Shown here piece by piece: positions 1 to 10,349 of a stretch of 64,000 nt of DNA. The notes below the pieces were generated by a model. The model did not search any database. It was given only the letters and a program-made list of their open reading frames with translations, and was not told the DNA's origin. How positions within the stretch are numbered: the stretch's first letter is position 1; each line of letters starts with the position of its first letter. This DNA is from Anthoceros angustus (lineage: Eukaryota; Streptophyta; Anthocerotopsida; Anthocerotales; Anthocerotaceae). The position numbers and the translations under genes are program-made. The stretch lies in assembly GCA_010909165.1 (NCBI GenBank), contig MU008162.1:1364001-1428000 (forward strand). The letters are read 5' to 3'.

Positions 1-780
1 GCACCCTGGAGCTCCTTTCCGCCATCCCCGACTCCCTCCAGGAGCCCCGCCGCCTGCCCACAACCTCAGGTGCGGGCCCATTCCCGGATTCACTCCCGGG
101 CTCACTCCCCTGCCGCAGTAGAAGCCACTGCTCGTCCATCCTCCTCAAGGCCTGGTACGACATGCTTCCTCCAGCCCTGCCAGCCTCCACACCGCCGCTC
201 ACGCCCTCCATGATCCGCTGCAAAATGCGCCCACCTCACAAAATCAACCAATCATCACAATCCAGCTCTACCCAATCCCCCCCCACCCCGCCGTCCCAGC
301 ACCCACCTGCGTCCGAGTCGTGGAAAACGCTTCTTCCACGACCCCGCACCGGGGAGCCTCCCACCCGCTCCGCCCCGGTGCCACATTCCTGAACCCGCCA
401 GCCAGGCCCAGCATTCCCCGTCCCAAAACTCCGCCCACAACCTCCAATTTGCACAATCTCGCAGGACAAAGCTTGAGGCCCAGGTGCGGGGCCGGGGCGG
501 CCGAGCTGCTCAGGCAGCTCCTCACCTCCATCTCCAAAGCACCAACCTGCCAAGATTTACACAACGTTCCCACCACGGTCCCCCCGACGCCCAAGGCCTT
601 CATCTCGCCCAGCTCGCAGCTGCATCCACCACAGCTCGAAGATCAGGAAGCAGGCCAGGCCTGGTTCTGCCACTCGGGTTACCCTGACTCGGGGCTCGAG
701 TTACTCCAACCTGGGCCTATAACCCGGGTTATTACCTTCCCAGGTTAGTTCCACCTCTGATTTCTCGGTAGACTGTTTCC
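1..780. other. GC-rich sequence without a supported gene
   Basis: No convincing coding region is seen. Bases 1-69 could be the end of an exon, because an open frame is followed by a CAG/GTGCGG donor-like site, but no protein family is recognised. The rest is C-rich DNA upstream of the ribosomal protein gene. Several overlapping open frames exist on both strands, which is expected at this GC content. Confidence 0.4.
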
Positions 781-792
781 GGCCCCCAGGCG

Positions 793-827
793 TCTATATA
801 TGCAAGCCCTAGCGGAGTGTAGGGTTT
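793..827 (+). promoter_or_regulatory. RPS14 core promoter: TATA box and telo-box
   Basis: TCTATATATGC at 793-803 is a good plant TATA box about 145 nt before the ATG. TAGGGTTT at 820-827 is the plant telo-box, an element known to be frequent in promoters and leaders of ribosomal protein genes. Both match the S14 identity of the downstream gene and indicate it has its own promoter. Confidence 0.6.
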
Positions 828-884
828 CTCAGAGAAGACCGGCCTTCCAGCTCGAGCGAGGTCTTTGGCGCCTGGCTATCTTCT

Positions 885-908
885 GAGCGAGCGAGCGAGC
901 GAGCGAGC
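885..908 (+). repeat. (GAGC)6 microsatellite in the RPS14 leader
   Basis: Six tandem copies of the tetranucleotide GAGC lie in the presumed 5' leader, 36 nt before the start codon. This is a simple repeat with no assigned function. Confidence 0.9.
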
Positions 909-944
909 AGCTGCCGCGCACGAGGAGAAGGATCGTCGGCCACC

Positions 945-1400
945 ATGTCGGGGAAGAAAAAGGTTCGCGAGGTGAAGGAGGAGAATGTGACGTTGGGCCC
1001 GACGGTTCGGGAAGGGGAGCATGTCTTCGGCGTGGCGCACATCTTCGCCTCCTTCAATGACACCTTCGTGCACGTGACGGACTTGTCCGGGAAGGAGACC
1101 ATAGCCCGCGTCACCGGCGGGATGAAGGTGAAGGCGGACAGGGATGAGGCGTCGCCGTACGCGGCTATGCTTGCCGCGCAGGATGTGGCGCAGAGGTGCA
1201 AGGAGCTCGGCCTGACGGCGCTGCACATCAAGCTCAGGGCCACAGGCGGGAACAAGACCAAGACGCCTGGCCCCGGTGCGCAGTCCGCTCTGCGTGCGCT
1301 TGCCCGATCTGGAATGAGAATCGGACGGATTGAGGATGTGACGCCTATTCCCACGGACAGCACCAGGAGAAAGGGAGGGCGCAGGGGTCGTCGTTTGTAG
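945..1400 (+). CDS. RPS14: 40S ribosomal protein S14 (uS11)
   Basis: A 151-residue protein covering the whole uS11 family, a component of the small-subunit platform that binds 18S rRNA near the decoding region. Family hallmarks seen are [40 protein letters not shown], the rRNA-binding segment [22 protein letters not shown], and the basic C-terminus [11 protein letters not shown]. Length equals the usual eukaryotic S14 (about 150 aa). The ATG sits in a good context (CACCATGT). The reading frame is uninterrupted, so the gene is intronless here, whereas plant S14 genes are usually split (recalled, not checked). It has its own TATA and telo-box, so it looks functional rather than a dead retrocopy. 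Confidence 0.97.
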   Translation: MSGKKKVREVKEENVTLGPTVREGEHVFGVAHIFASFNDTFVHVTDLSGKETIARVTGGMKVKADRDEASPYAAMLAAQDVAQRCKELGLTALHIKLRATGGNKTKTPGPGAQSALRALARSGMRIGRIEDVTPIPTDSTRRKGGRRGRRL

Positions 1401-2169
1401 AGCCCTGGTTTTGATTGTAAGTTCTCGTCCGGTGTCGGATTGTGGTGTTCCTTCTGTCTGGTGCTGTTTTGAAAGGCAGCTGACAAAGGCATTCGGGCTT
1501 TGGTGTGGAGCAGCTCAGCGGGTCTGGTAGGAGGGAGCACTACTATGTTTTAGGTGTTGAGGCGGCCAGGTTTTGGACTATCTGGCCGGAGGCAAATTGC
1601 TGTCTTGATGGTAGCGACTGTAAGTGTCCCGGTGCCGTGGGCTGGGCTCCTTGTGGGGGTGGCGAGGTCTGCCCACGGTCGGTTTGGTGCCTAGGAAAAT
1701 GCATTGGACATTCGTTGTATGTGTTTGTTGTTGGCTAATTTCTGCCAATGATGATGCAAAATGATTTTCTACACGTTGCATCCCTACAATTTTTCGTAGG
1801 AAATTGTTTAACGCCTGCCGAAAACATTGAGAACATAATTCTTCTACTTCAACACGACTTCATTTATTTCCTCTATAAGCTGGCTTGTACACCACTTGTT
1901 TTTCCGCTCGCACAAACTCCCTCAAGGTTCATCCGCTCGCGTAATCCTGTTTTGACAACATGAACAAAACATTATCGGGGAATGTCCGAATGCTTGCAAT
2001 CAGGAAACTTATCAATTCAACTTATGACAGGAAGAAAGCAATCGCGAACTACCTGTGGGAAGGAGGCCCTCAACGTAGAGCCATCTTTGGTGGCTGAAGG
2101 CGATGGCGATATATCTCGACAAAGCACACGATCCGCATTCGCTGCAACTCTGAGACCGCATAACTCACT
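1401..2169. other. Intergenic region between convergent RPS14 and SWEETIE-like genes
   Basis: Two convergent genes end here, so the stretch should hold both 3' UTRs. Short open frames at 1505-1738 and 1748-1963 have no recognisable domain. No RNA gene or repeat was noticed. Confidence 0.5.
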
Positions 2170-5100
2170 TCATGATGCTTCAGTCGCCTCAGAGATGGGC
2201 TCTGCAGACTCTGAAGGATCTGCAGGGACTTCCGGAGGGACTTCTGCAGATGTTCCCGACTCCTGGAAGTCATCCCATTCGTAGTCCGAGTCAATCCCAT
2301 CCTGAGGTGCCGGGGATGAGGGCTGTGGTGGAGACGAGGGCTGTGGTGGAGGAGAAGAGGGCCCCTTGACCAAAGCCTGTGTCTTGGGAATCGGCGAAGC
2401 ACTAGGAGGATGAAGGAATACTTTGCCCAAAGTTGGTAGTGGAAGCGGTAGGGTTGGTGTTGGTGTTGCTTTGCTAGCTGGTGCAGAGCTCTGTCCAACT
2501 GAAGCTCTGATAATAGCCTGGAGCCTCTGCCTCGACTCAAGGGGCAGCTCAGCCAACACCGTCTTGAACTGAGTTGCATATGTCGGGACGGACGCAAGGT
2601 GAGTGACAAGCTTCACTGCAACATTCGTTAGTGTTGTCACATCCTGCGAGTTGCCATCAGCAGCAGCCACAGAAGAAACAGCAATCATGATGGGGAGAAG
2701 CAGATGTAGCACTTCCTGTTGGGCTTCATCCCCCTGGACTAACGAGTGCAACAGCACAAGAACCTTTAAGCTCTCACTAACAACACCGACTGTGGGAGTT
2801 GTCATTTTCGTCTGTATTGCATCGTGCACAAAGGTTGTGATCACAACACCTAGCACACGAACCAGTAGCAGTGCCCAGACAGGATTCTGGCCTTTTGCCT
2901 GGTCAGCGATGCCAGCTTGACAAATTGTTCTCACAGTCTGCAGTGATGACATCTGTCCTGCTACACTGGAACTTGAGAAAGCCTGAAGTAGGCAGTTGAT
3001 GCCTCGAGATTGAGCTGCCCTTTCTAAGCCTTCCTCTTCTCCAGCTGCAGTCCCTGGAAGAGATGACCCCATGCCAGCTATGACTCCCAGCAGTTGCAGG
3101 AGCTGCTTGTCATCTGGGTCTCCAGCTTGTCCAATACATACAGTAAACAGCTGAGCGAGACTCTCCACTCCTGCAGCAAGTAGTGCTTTCCTGCTTGAAG
3201 CTGGAAATCGCTCAGAGTCATTGCCAGCCTCTGCTGCAACCATGGTCAATCTTGCCAGAAAACTCAATGCACCGACGAAGATATCTCCTCTCACTGACAC
3301 TGTAGTCAGAATGTTCAGTGCCCCATCAAGCAGCAACGGGAGCAAGTATGCCTGGACTTCCACATTTGCTCTGCCAGCTACATTAGCCATTGCTTGCAGT
3401 GCAGATGCAACTATTGTGTTTACTTCAAGGGCATCCATTCCCCAAGAGGCACCCCCAACAATTTGATGAACATAGTCCATGCATATCTCAGCTGCCACAA
3501 AACTTTCCTCTTGTACATAGTGGTCTGGTGCACAAGTCAGGATCCTGTTCACGAGCTGTAATACCGCACCTGGAGGCAAGTAGTTCTTGTGGAAGCTAGC
3601 GTACAACAGAACCTGCAGAAGCTCCTTGCTGAGATCGACTGACAACATATCGTCTGAATAGAATCCCCTGGTACAGAGACAGCCAAGCACTTGCAAAGCA
3701 ACCTGAGCATCAGAAGCTACTCCAGAAGTGGAGCTCCAGAGAACCTTGTGAGTCAGTGAAGGCATGCTGCTAAAAACAGCAGAAGTCCTCTGATTCCTGT
3801 CTTTCCTAGTCCTGAATAAAAGTAAACCAAGTGCTGCCGCCCACAGAACAGAATAATCTGCAGGTCCAATTTCCAGGCCTTTGACATAAGCAGCCCTAAC
3901 ACTTTCGCCAGGATCAGCATCATCGTTACTACCAGGAGTAGTGCTTGGACTGCTGGCAGGAGCAGCACCGACACAAACAGCTTGTAAAATTGTGGGACAT
4001 ACTTCCACCAAAGTGGGCTGTACCACTGCTGCAATGGCTGGTGATTCCATGCCTGCCATTGAAGCATGATACTTCGCGTTAGCTTTTGATGCTAGGCACG
4101 TAGCCAGGGCAACATGGTCCCTCAACAACTCAACCCAACGTGGAGCGAGCAAAGCTATGTTTCCACCTATCAGTGGGCGTAGGACTTGTCTGTCAACATA
4201 ACCAGGCAAACCTTCTTTACAGGTCCCGAAAGCATAGTTTTTAACAGCTGCATGAGCTTCCAAAAGTCCAACCTGAACCTTTACGCCAACCCATTCAGCA
4301 TGCTCTGGAAAGCTATGTTCATCCCACCTGGGCAATGGCTGCGATAGGAGATGGATTACTCGATTAAGCACTCCCCGATCTCCAGCTGCCATACCACTAG
4401 TAACGAATCTAGCAGCCAGTCTTGCACCAGCACCCATGAGTAAGGCACCCGCAGATGCCTCCAGTGCTGTTCGGATAGCTGAAACTAACTGGGCCTGGTA
4501 TTGTTCAAGCAGGAGATGATCCTTGAAGTCTGGATCCTCCGTTTTCCCAAACTTGTCAACAATTGTTGCCAAAAGTGCAACACCCAATGGTCGCAGGCTC
4601 TCCAAGGTGCCAGTGGCGACCTGAAATGCTAGCGTGACAAGTTCGCCAAGATAAAGTACAAGCCAATCTTGATCCACAGTCTGAGGCCCAGCCTGTTGTG
4701 CTTGTGCAGATGACAGATTAAAATGCCTGGGATCGTCTCCAACAGCGAGGGGTACACGGCTCAGGCACTCTGCAGCAAAGACACGTGTTGGATAGCGAGG
4801 CTGCTCAGCTTCACCTGTTCGGATTTCAGGCTTCTGTGGTCTTTGGTCCCCAGTAATCATGCCCTCATCATCATCCAATGACATGACTTCATGTGTCTGT
4901 GCATTCCCACTGTCACGAGAATTGCTAACAGCAGACCTTCCTGCTACTGGTGTTGTGAGGACCACATTTTTACAAAGTTGCAGCCAGCGAGAAGGAAAAG
5001 ACGGACAGGAAGATTCAAGTAATCTCTCTAAGGTCAGTCTGATTGTAGAGATGATTTTTGCGTCCGTCTCCTTGTCAAGCATTGCAAAAAGGTCCTCCTC

Positions 5101-8100
5101 AATCCGTTCCTTAACAACAGATGCAGAATCCCTTTCAGTAAGATGTCGCAAAGTAGCAACAGCTGCTAGACGGAGTGAAGGCTGTCTTGAGGACAATATG
5201 GGCCTGAGCGTTCGCACGTGAGTACAAACCGGCACAGCTTGAGGAGCAAATAACACCAGCTGCTGAGTATAAAGCACACATTCCAACAGGGCTGCTGGCT
5301 CCTCGCTGGTGCTTATTTCTGCAAGAACAGTCTTGCATCGGCCAAAAAGCGAACTGCCGGGAGACAGCTCAGGGCCAAGCACGGCGACAATCACGTTAAG
5401 CAGACGGCCAATACTTTCATAAAGCTCAAAAGCACCTTGATCTTGAGAAAGCAAGAGATCCATAGCCACAGCCAAAGAACCTTTTACATGTGGAACATAA
5501 GACAGGCCAGCAGCATCAGCTGTTAAGCACAATGCATGCAGTGCCCATATGTGGAGAGAGTCTCTAGTATCCTTGGTAAGGGCATACAGTGCTTGGACAG
5601 TGGCAGGGACCAGAGCTGATAAAGCCATACCCCCTACATTGCGGTGAATGCAACCCAGGGCAAAGGCAATTGAAGCTTTATAAGTAGGTTCCTGTACTGC
5701 TGCAAGGTCTGCCAACAGACTCCTGGTCATGCGGATTTCACCTCCAGTACGAGCCAAAATGCCAAGCCCTTCAGCAGCAGCACGACGTTGAGCCACCAGA
5801 GATCCTTCTTCAGCTAGTATACCCTGCAGAAGAGCCTGGAGCTGCTGCTGAACCTGTGCATCGAGGACCTGGGCTCTGGCAAGTGCAACCCCTTTGAGAC
5901 CACCAAGCAAAGCTACACAGATGTTTGTTATGTTTGCAGCATGCCAATTCTTATTCTTGCCAGCCTTGGCAGAGTTTTGCACTAGATCAATCACTAGCAA
6001 TTTACTCTTTGTATCCTGAGCAGCGAAGAGGACTCCTAAGCAGAGCAGCATCTCATCAACAAGCAAAGTTGTCAAAGGAAGACTTTGAGGAAAGACAGTG
6101 AGGTCAGAATCCCACACAGATGGTAATAGCCCATCAGAATCACCTTCAAACTCCCTGAGCTCGTCCACAAAAGAATCCCGTCCAGAGACCCACGGTCCAA
6201 GGTGCGCATCTCTCTGATCCAGCAACCTTCTCAAGCAAGAGCTTGCAACAGCAGACGAAGGATCTTTGAATGGCTGGGAACACAGTGCCAATAGAGTAGC
6301 ATGGTCGCTCTTATACAAAGTAGGGTCCGGCACAGCCTGAAACGCCCTTAAAATATTGAGAGTGAATTTATCAACTGCTGCCTTCAATGAAGCAGGTGCT
6401 TGTTGCGACAAAGGGGACGAAAGGTACAGCAGTGCACGGCTCAGGAAGCCTATCACAGCCTTGACCAAACCTGTGTCCCGTGAAGCTGACAGTCTGGCAA
6501 CTACATAGCTTTTGATAAAAGCCCTAAGAGCTTCAACAGCAGCCGACCAGCCTGCCAACTCTCCAGCTAGATTGGCCTCGGCCTGCTTCAGTTGATTTTC
6601 CACTCGGTCACCAAAATCGACCATCCAGAGGAAAACCAGCTCATGCTCATACTGTTCCAATGCCTCGGTAGGCATGGATAGCACAAACGAGCCAACCAAC
6701 ATCCAGCCAGCTTCCTTTGCCTCTAGATTCTTTCTGCCAAGCTGAAAGATAATCTTCCTCCCAAGGTCCAAGACCGCTGACGGCAACCTAAGAGGTATTC
6801 CAAGCAGAAGCTTCGGACTCCCAATAAGCAACGCTGCCAGCATCGCTGATTGACCATGCAGCATGTCCATGTCAGCCCTCAGCCGATCACCCTTTTCGGT
6901 CGCCAATACGTCAAGCATCGCCAGGAGAGTGGTGAGGCCACAAGACATGAGATTGTTAACACAGACAGGGTCCACCTCTGCCAGTGCACGAAGAGTTAAT
7001 GCTGCCTCCACGCGAACCGGAGCATGACTATGCGACAACAAGTCCAACAGGGCACCATCCAGAGCTCCCCGCAAATCAAATGATATTTCCCCCAGCGTGA
7101 CCAGAAGGTGCGACAAGGTCCTGAGCACCACAACAAGCATGGAAGGGCTACAATCCGCCGACCCCAGTTGCTTCGTGAGCTGCTTCAGAAGATCCTTCTG
7201 CGCCAACTCCCCCATCTGATCCACAACCCCAACCCGTATAATATACAAGACACAAACCAAGGCATGTGGGTCCCCTGCAGCCTTGGAACCGGAACCCAGC
7301 ATACTCAACGCCTGCATTGCATAGCTCTGAAGCTCGAAATCGCTATGCCCATGAGTCAAATGCATCCCTTGCAAGAAAGACACCCAAGCAATCGTAATTC
7401 CAATCCTCACGTCCCTGAACTTAGCCCCCGACCCCTTGGTGAAGGGTACAAGCAGGTACTTCTGCAGCCCTCCTTCCATAGCCTTGGGGGGCGTGGACGA
7501 CCCCTTCCCCCTCACCGGCTGCACCTGAGCCTCCGGATTCAACCCTAACGCCAGCACAGCCCCGAGCGCAGCCGCATACCCATCCCTCACTGCCTGCGCA
7601 GGATCCTCCAAAGCCCTGACGCACAACCCAGCACAACTCTCCAGCCCCGCTGCCGCCAGCCCCGGCCCTCCCGCCAGCGCAAACTCCGCAACGCACCTCC
7701 CAGCCAGGGCTCTCACACCCGCAACCTTGTCCCCTCCCCCAGCCTTCTGAATCACCTTCAAGGCCTCCCCGTACGCGGGGCCGGCCACCCCGCCCCCCAG
7801 CCCGTGCAGCGCATCCAGCAGCAGTTGCATGGCCGCCTGCCGCACCGACGCGTCCGGCAGCTTCATCAGCTTGGCCACAATGCTGGTGGTCTCCAGAAAC
7901 CCTGACCCCAGCTTCTTCCCGAACGCCCGGTACAGCGCCCCCAGGCACTGCGCAGCTCCGACCAGCGCCGTGGTGGGCTCGAACTTCTTGATCTCCGCCT
8001 TCTCCGACAGCCAGCCCTGCAGGCTGCTGGCCCGCGAGTAGAGCGAGATGGAGTCCCCTTTCTCGATCATCCGCACCAGGGCCGCGGACGCCAGCCGCCT

Positions 8101-8334
8101 CACCGGCCGCCCGCAGCCCAGCACCAGGAGCGCCTGCAGCGCATCCTCCGCCTTCCTCTGGCAGGGCAGGATGGCCTCATTGGGCTCCGAATCCACGATC
8201 TCCACCAGCTCCGACAGCAGATCGAAGCAGATGAGCGCATCCGGCGGCCTCTGCAGCGCAGCGCTCACAATCACCTCCACCTGGGCCACCGCCAGCGCCA
8301 GCTTCGACACCGTATCTCCACCCGCCTGCGCCAT
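2170..8334 (-). CDS. SWEETIE: SWEETIE / HEATR5-like HEAT-repeat protein
   Basis: A single 2054-codon open frame encoding an all-helical HEAT-repeat protein of the HEATR5/Laa1/SWEETIE family. Arabidopsis SWEETIE affects sugar flux and development; animal HEATR5B and yeast Laa1 act with the AP-1 clathrin adaptor at trans-Golgi and endosomal membranes. The N-terminus (ALQRPPDALICFDLLSELVE, then SEPNEAILPCQRKAEDALQ) and the segment FGKKLGSGFLETTSIVAKLM fit the family. Helical repeats fill residues ~1-1950. The last ~100 residues are Pro/Ser-rich and end in DSDYEWDDFQE, an acidic Trp-Phe motif of the type that binds adaptor ear domains. Length is slightly below the plant orthologue (about 2200 aa). 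The ATG at 8334 is the first in frame. The absence of any intron over 6.2 kb is unusual for this family. Confidence 0.85.
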   Translation of the reverse strand: MAQAGGDTVSKLALAVAQVEVIVSAALQRPPDALICFDLLSELVEIVDSEPNEAILPCQRKAEDALQALLVLGCGRPVRRLASAALVRMIEKGDSISLYSRASSLQGWLSEKAEIKKFEPTTALVGAAQCLGALYRAFGKKLGSGFLETTSIVAKLMKLPDASVRQAAMQLLLDALHGLGGGVAGPAYGEALKVIQKAGGGDKVAGVRALAGRCVAEFALAGGPGLAAAGLESCAGLCVRALEDPAQAVRDGYAAALGAVLALGLNPEAQVQPVRGKGSSTPPKAMEGGLQKYLLVPFTKGSGAKFRDVRIGITIAWVSFLQGMHLTHGHSDFELQSYAMQALSMLGSGSKAAGDPHALVCVLYIIRVGVVDQMGELAQKDLLKQLTKQLGSADCSPSMLVVVLRTLSHLLVTLGEISFDLRGALDGALLDLLSHSHAPVRVEAALTLRALAEVDPVCVNNLMSCGLTTLLAMLDVLATEKGDRLRADMDMLHGQSAMLAALLIGSPKLLLGIPLRLPSAVLDLGRKIIFQLGRKNLEAKEAGWMLVGSFVLSMPTEALEQYEHELVFLWMVDFGDRVENQLKQAEANLAGELAGWSAAVEALRAFIKSYVVARLSASRDTGLVKAVIGFLSRALLYLSSPLSQQAPASLKAAVDKFTLNILRAFQAVPDPTLYKSDHATLLALCSQPFKDPSSAVASSCLRRLLDQRDAHLGPWVSGRDSFVDELREFEGDSDGLLPSVWDSDLTVFPQSLPLTTLLVDEMLLCLGVLFAAQDTKSKLLVIDLVQNSAKAGKNKNWHAANITNICVALLGGLKGVALARAQVLDAQVQQQLQALLQGILAEEGSLVAQRRAAAEGLGILARTGGEIRMTRSLLADLAAVQEPTYKASIAFALGCIHRNVGGMALSALVPATVQALYALTKDTRDSLHIWALHALCLTADAAGLSYVPHVKGSLAVAMDLLLSQDQGAFELYESIGRLLNVIVAVLGPELSPGSSLFGRCKTVLAEISTSEEPAALLECVLYTQQLVLFAPQAVPVCTHVRTLRPILSSRQPSLRLAAVATLRHLTERDSASVVKERIEEDLFAMLDKETDAKIISTIRLTLERLLESSCPSFPSRWLQLCKNVVLTTPVAGRSAVSNSRDSGNAQTHEVMSLDDDEGMITGDQRPQKPEIRTGEAEQPRYPTRVFAAECLSRVPLAVGDDPRHFNLSSAQAQQAGPQTVDQDWLVLYLGELVTLAFQVATGTLESLRPLGVALLATIVDKFGKTEDPDFKDHLLLEQYQAQLVSAIRTALEASAGALLMGAGARLAARFVTSGMAAGDRGVLNRVIHLLSQPLPRWDEHSFPEHAEWVGVKVQVGLLEAHAAVKNYAFGTCKEGLPGYVDRQVLRPLIGGNIALLAPRWVELLRDHVALATCLASKANAKYHASMAGMESPAIAAVVQPTLVEVCPTILQAVCVGAAPASSPSTTPGSNDDADPGESVRAAYVKGLEIGPADYSVLWAAALGLLLFRTRKDRNQRTSAVFSSMPSLTHKVLWSSTSGVASDAQVALQVLGCLCTRGFYSDDMLSVDLSKELLQVLLYASFHKNYLPPGAVLQLVNRILTCAPDHYVQEESFVAAEICMDYVHQIVGGASWGMDALEVNTIVASALQAMANVAGRANVEVQAYLLPLLLDGALNILTTVSVRGDIFVGALSFLARLTMVAAEAGNDSERFPASSRKALLAAGVESLAQLFTVCIGQAGDPDDKQLLQLLGVIAGMGSSLPGTAAGEEEGLERAAQSRGINCLLQAFSSSSVAGQMSSLQTVRTICQAGIADQAKGQNPVWALLLVRVLGVVITTFVHDAIQTKMTTPTVGVVSESLKVLVLLHSLVQGDEAQQEVLHLLLPIMIAVSSVAAADGNSQDVTTLTNVAVKLVTHLASVPTYATQFKTVLAELPLESRQRLQAIIRASVGQSSAPASKATPTPTLPLPLPTLGKVFLHPPSASPIPKTQALVKGPSSPPPQPSSPPQPSSPAPQDGIDSDYEWDDFQESGTSAEVPPEVPADPSESAEPISEATEAS

Positions 8335-8431
8335 CTCTGCCCCTCTTCCTCCTCCACCACCTCCTGCTCCCCCTCGCGCGGATCATGAGCGTGTCATCGC
8401 AATCTCCTCTTCACACCGCACACGAATCCAT

Positions 8432-8521
8432 CCATCTGCCTTTGCCAACAAACGTTCTCCACCCATTTGCCTTTGCCAACAAACACAGACTTTCTCCATC
8501 CATCTGCCTTCGCAAACAAAC
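8432..8521 (-). repeat. Three imperfect 22-bp repeats upstream of the SWEETIE-like gene
   Basis: Three copies of a CCATCTGCCTTTGCCAACAAAC-like unit occur at 8432-8453, 8462-8484 and 8500-8521, spaced by about 10-15 bp. They lie 100-190 nt upstream of the start codon, in the 5' leader or promoter. They may be regulatory or a local duplication; nothing more can be said. Confidence 0.7.
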
Positions 8522-9741
8522 ATTTCCCACGACCTCCTCGGCCTCAGCGCTGGCATCCAATGCACGGTCAATTTTGTACAACATCATCGACAAATGCAGG
8601 AGCCCACCTCACCCGATCTTGCCAAACACAGAAACACACCATAGACCTCACAACGGTGGGAGAGCTTACTCTCCGCGACCGCTTTACTTTCAATGTCCAT
8701 CAACTTCCTTCATGTGAAAGACGAGTGCCCACCTAACTCCCCCAAATGCCCTAGGTAAAGTTTTCCTTTAGCCTAGCTGGTATAACTCAATACAATTTTT
8801 TTTCCTTACCACACCTAATATTTTATACGCTAGGTCTCTCATTTTAGGCCTGGAGAACTCTTTTTTCAAAAATCTAGTGGAAAAAGGCTCGAAAACCAGC
8901 CAAGATGTGGAGATTGCAACGATTTGGCCTCTACCAATCAAAGGATTTGCAAAGGCTGAATTGAAGTTGACATCCGTCACCACTAAGTTAGAAAAGAAGA
9001 CAGAGGATCTTTATGCAACAAAGGAAGAGAAGGTCGTGAATCTTTATGCAACAGAGGAAGAGAAGGTCGTGAATCTTTATGCAACAGAGGAAGAGAAGGT
9101 CGTGACTTTGGAATCGGATAACCATGAATATTTTAAAAAGATTCCATAATTCTATAAATAATGTTATTTGATAAGACTATTATCAAATATTATAGGATTA
9201 GATATAGGATGTTATAAGATATAAGATGGTCTCATCTACATTAGGACAAGTTGGAGAAAGACCCTCTCATGTTACTAGAAAGTGGAGAAAAAATATTCCA
9301 ATAGAGAGCTAAGGTTCATACATACTTAGCTCCTATCATTTCTATGACATGACATGTGGGTTCTACCTTACGGCTTTGATGGCTTCGTAGTTTCTATGAC
9401 ATCGCTATGTCGTTAGTTCTACCTTACAGCTTTCATGGCTTTGTAGCCAGGAATTCAAAAGAACTTCCTCCGAGGAAGTAAGCAATCTCTAATTTGACGA
9501 TTAGAGACGATCATACACAAATCTTTTTCATTCAATGTTCCATTGCAATAGAAAACATAAAATTTACAAAAATTATGAACCACGTTTGAGTTCAATAAAT
9601 ATTCAACTATCATTTTGTTTGATATGGATGATTTCCAATAGGCTCGGATATATTAATACAAAAAATGTTAATGAAAAGATATTTTAGTTTCAAATAACCA
9701 ATTGATCATCCTACGTTGCCAAATAAATTATATACCAATAA
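8522..9741. other. Intergenic, becoming AT-rich
   Basis: The sequence shifts from GC-balanced to AT-rich near 8.75 kb. It contains a 90-codon open frame (8877-9149) that includes three 33-bp repeats. Around 9.3-9.45 kb a short phrase about a cctta-cggcttt-gatggctt segment occurs twice. No domain, RNA gene or transposon terminus was recognised. Confidence 0.4.
9005..9103 (+). repeat. In-frame 33-bp tandem repeat, 3 copies
   Basis: Units at 9005-9037, 9038-9070 and 9071-9103 are almost identical. The period is a multiple of three and keeps the surrounding 90-codon frame open, giving the peptide unit NLYATEEEKVV three times. Whether this frame is expressed is unknown; no family is recognised. 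Confidence 0.85.
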
Positions 9742-10278
9742 TTAATTTGAATTTCTTGAATATTTTTTAGAGGACCATATATGTTCAACATTTTGAGTTT
9801 TCGTGTTGATGGAGTCTATGACAAGATAAGGTGAAGCATCAATTTCTAGAATTCGTAGTTGATAGGTGAAACCTTTAGTATTTCCGGTTCCGCTTAGTGA
9901 TGCCCAAACTTGATAGATTGTCGAAGTCGAGAGGATCAAATTTCCATCTTCTTCCAAGGTAACCTTGCAACCGTCTCTCCAATTTGGTGCTACTTTTGGA
10001 AATGATGTCCATATTGCGTCATCCGGGTTGGATTTGGTTTGCAATACTAAAACACATTCAATATTTGGACCAAAAATGTAGTCTCCTAATTGAAGAGATT
10101 CACCGTAGTGAAGTGACATGCCTTGTTCCAAGATGTCCTTAACACTTGAAGCTTGATTGAAACCCCAATTAAAGTCAAACTGTGTCTCATTTAGAACTTG
10201 ACTATTTGTTAGTACTCTACTTTCTATTTGCATAATTGAAGACAACAGTAAAGCAAAGAAGAAAAATATGTACGCCAT
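9742..10278 (-). CDS. Secreted bulb-type (GNA-like) lectin 1
   Basis: A 178-aa protein with a signal peptide (residues ~1-21, hydrophobic core FFFFALLLSSIM) and one B-lectin beta-prism fold (~45-165). Family features seen are the MSLHYGESLQLGDYIFGP entry strand, CVLVLQTK, an AIWTSF strand, the second cysteine in GCKVTL, and DGNLILSTSTIYQVWAS. The two cysteines match the conserved disulfide. The mannose-binding consensus Q-x-D-x-N-x-V-x-Y is degenerate at every position I can align, so sugar binding may be altered. A TATA box lies at 10337-10349 on this strand, about 60 nt before the ATG. Intronless and AT-rich, like its neighbours at 10.9 and 12.0 kb. The protein is probably secreted. Confidence 0.82.
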   Translation of the reverse strand: MAYIFFFFALLLSSIMQIESRVLTNSQVLNETQFDFNWGFNQASSVKDILEQGMSLHYGESLQLGDYIFGPNIECVLVLQTKSNPDDAIWTSFPKVAPNWRDGCKVTLEEDGNLILSTSTIYQVWASLSGTGNTKGFTYQLRILEIDASPYLVIDSINTKTQNVEHIWSSKKYSRNSN

Positions 10279-10336
10279 ATGAATTCAAAAATATTAAATG
10301 AAGGATTGTGTCAAGGAGAAAAGGGGACTTATACTA

Positions 10337-10349
10337 GTTTTATATACCA
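10337..10349 (-). promoter_or_regulatory. TATA box of lectin 1
   Basis: The minus strand reads TGGTATATAAAAC, a strong TATA match 59-71 nt upstream of the lectin 1 start codon. Confidence 0.55.
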
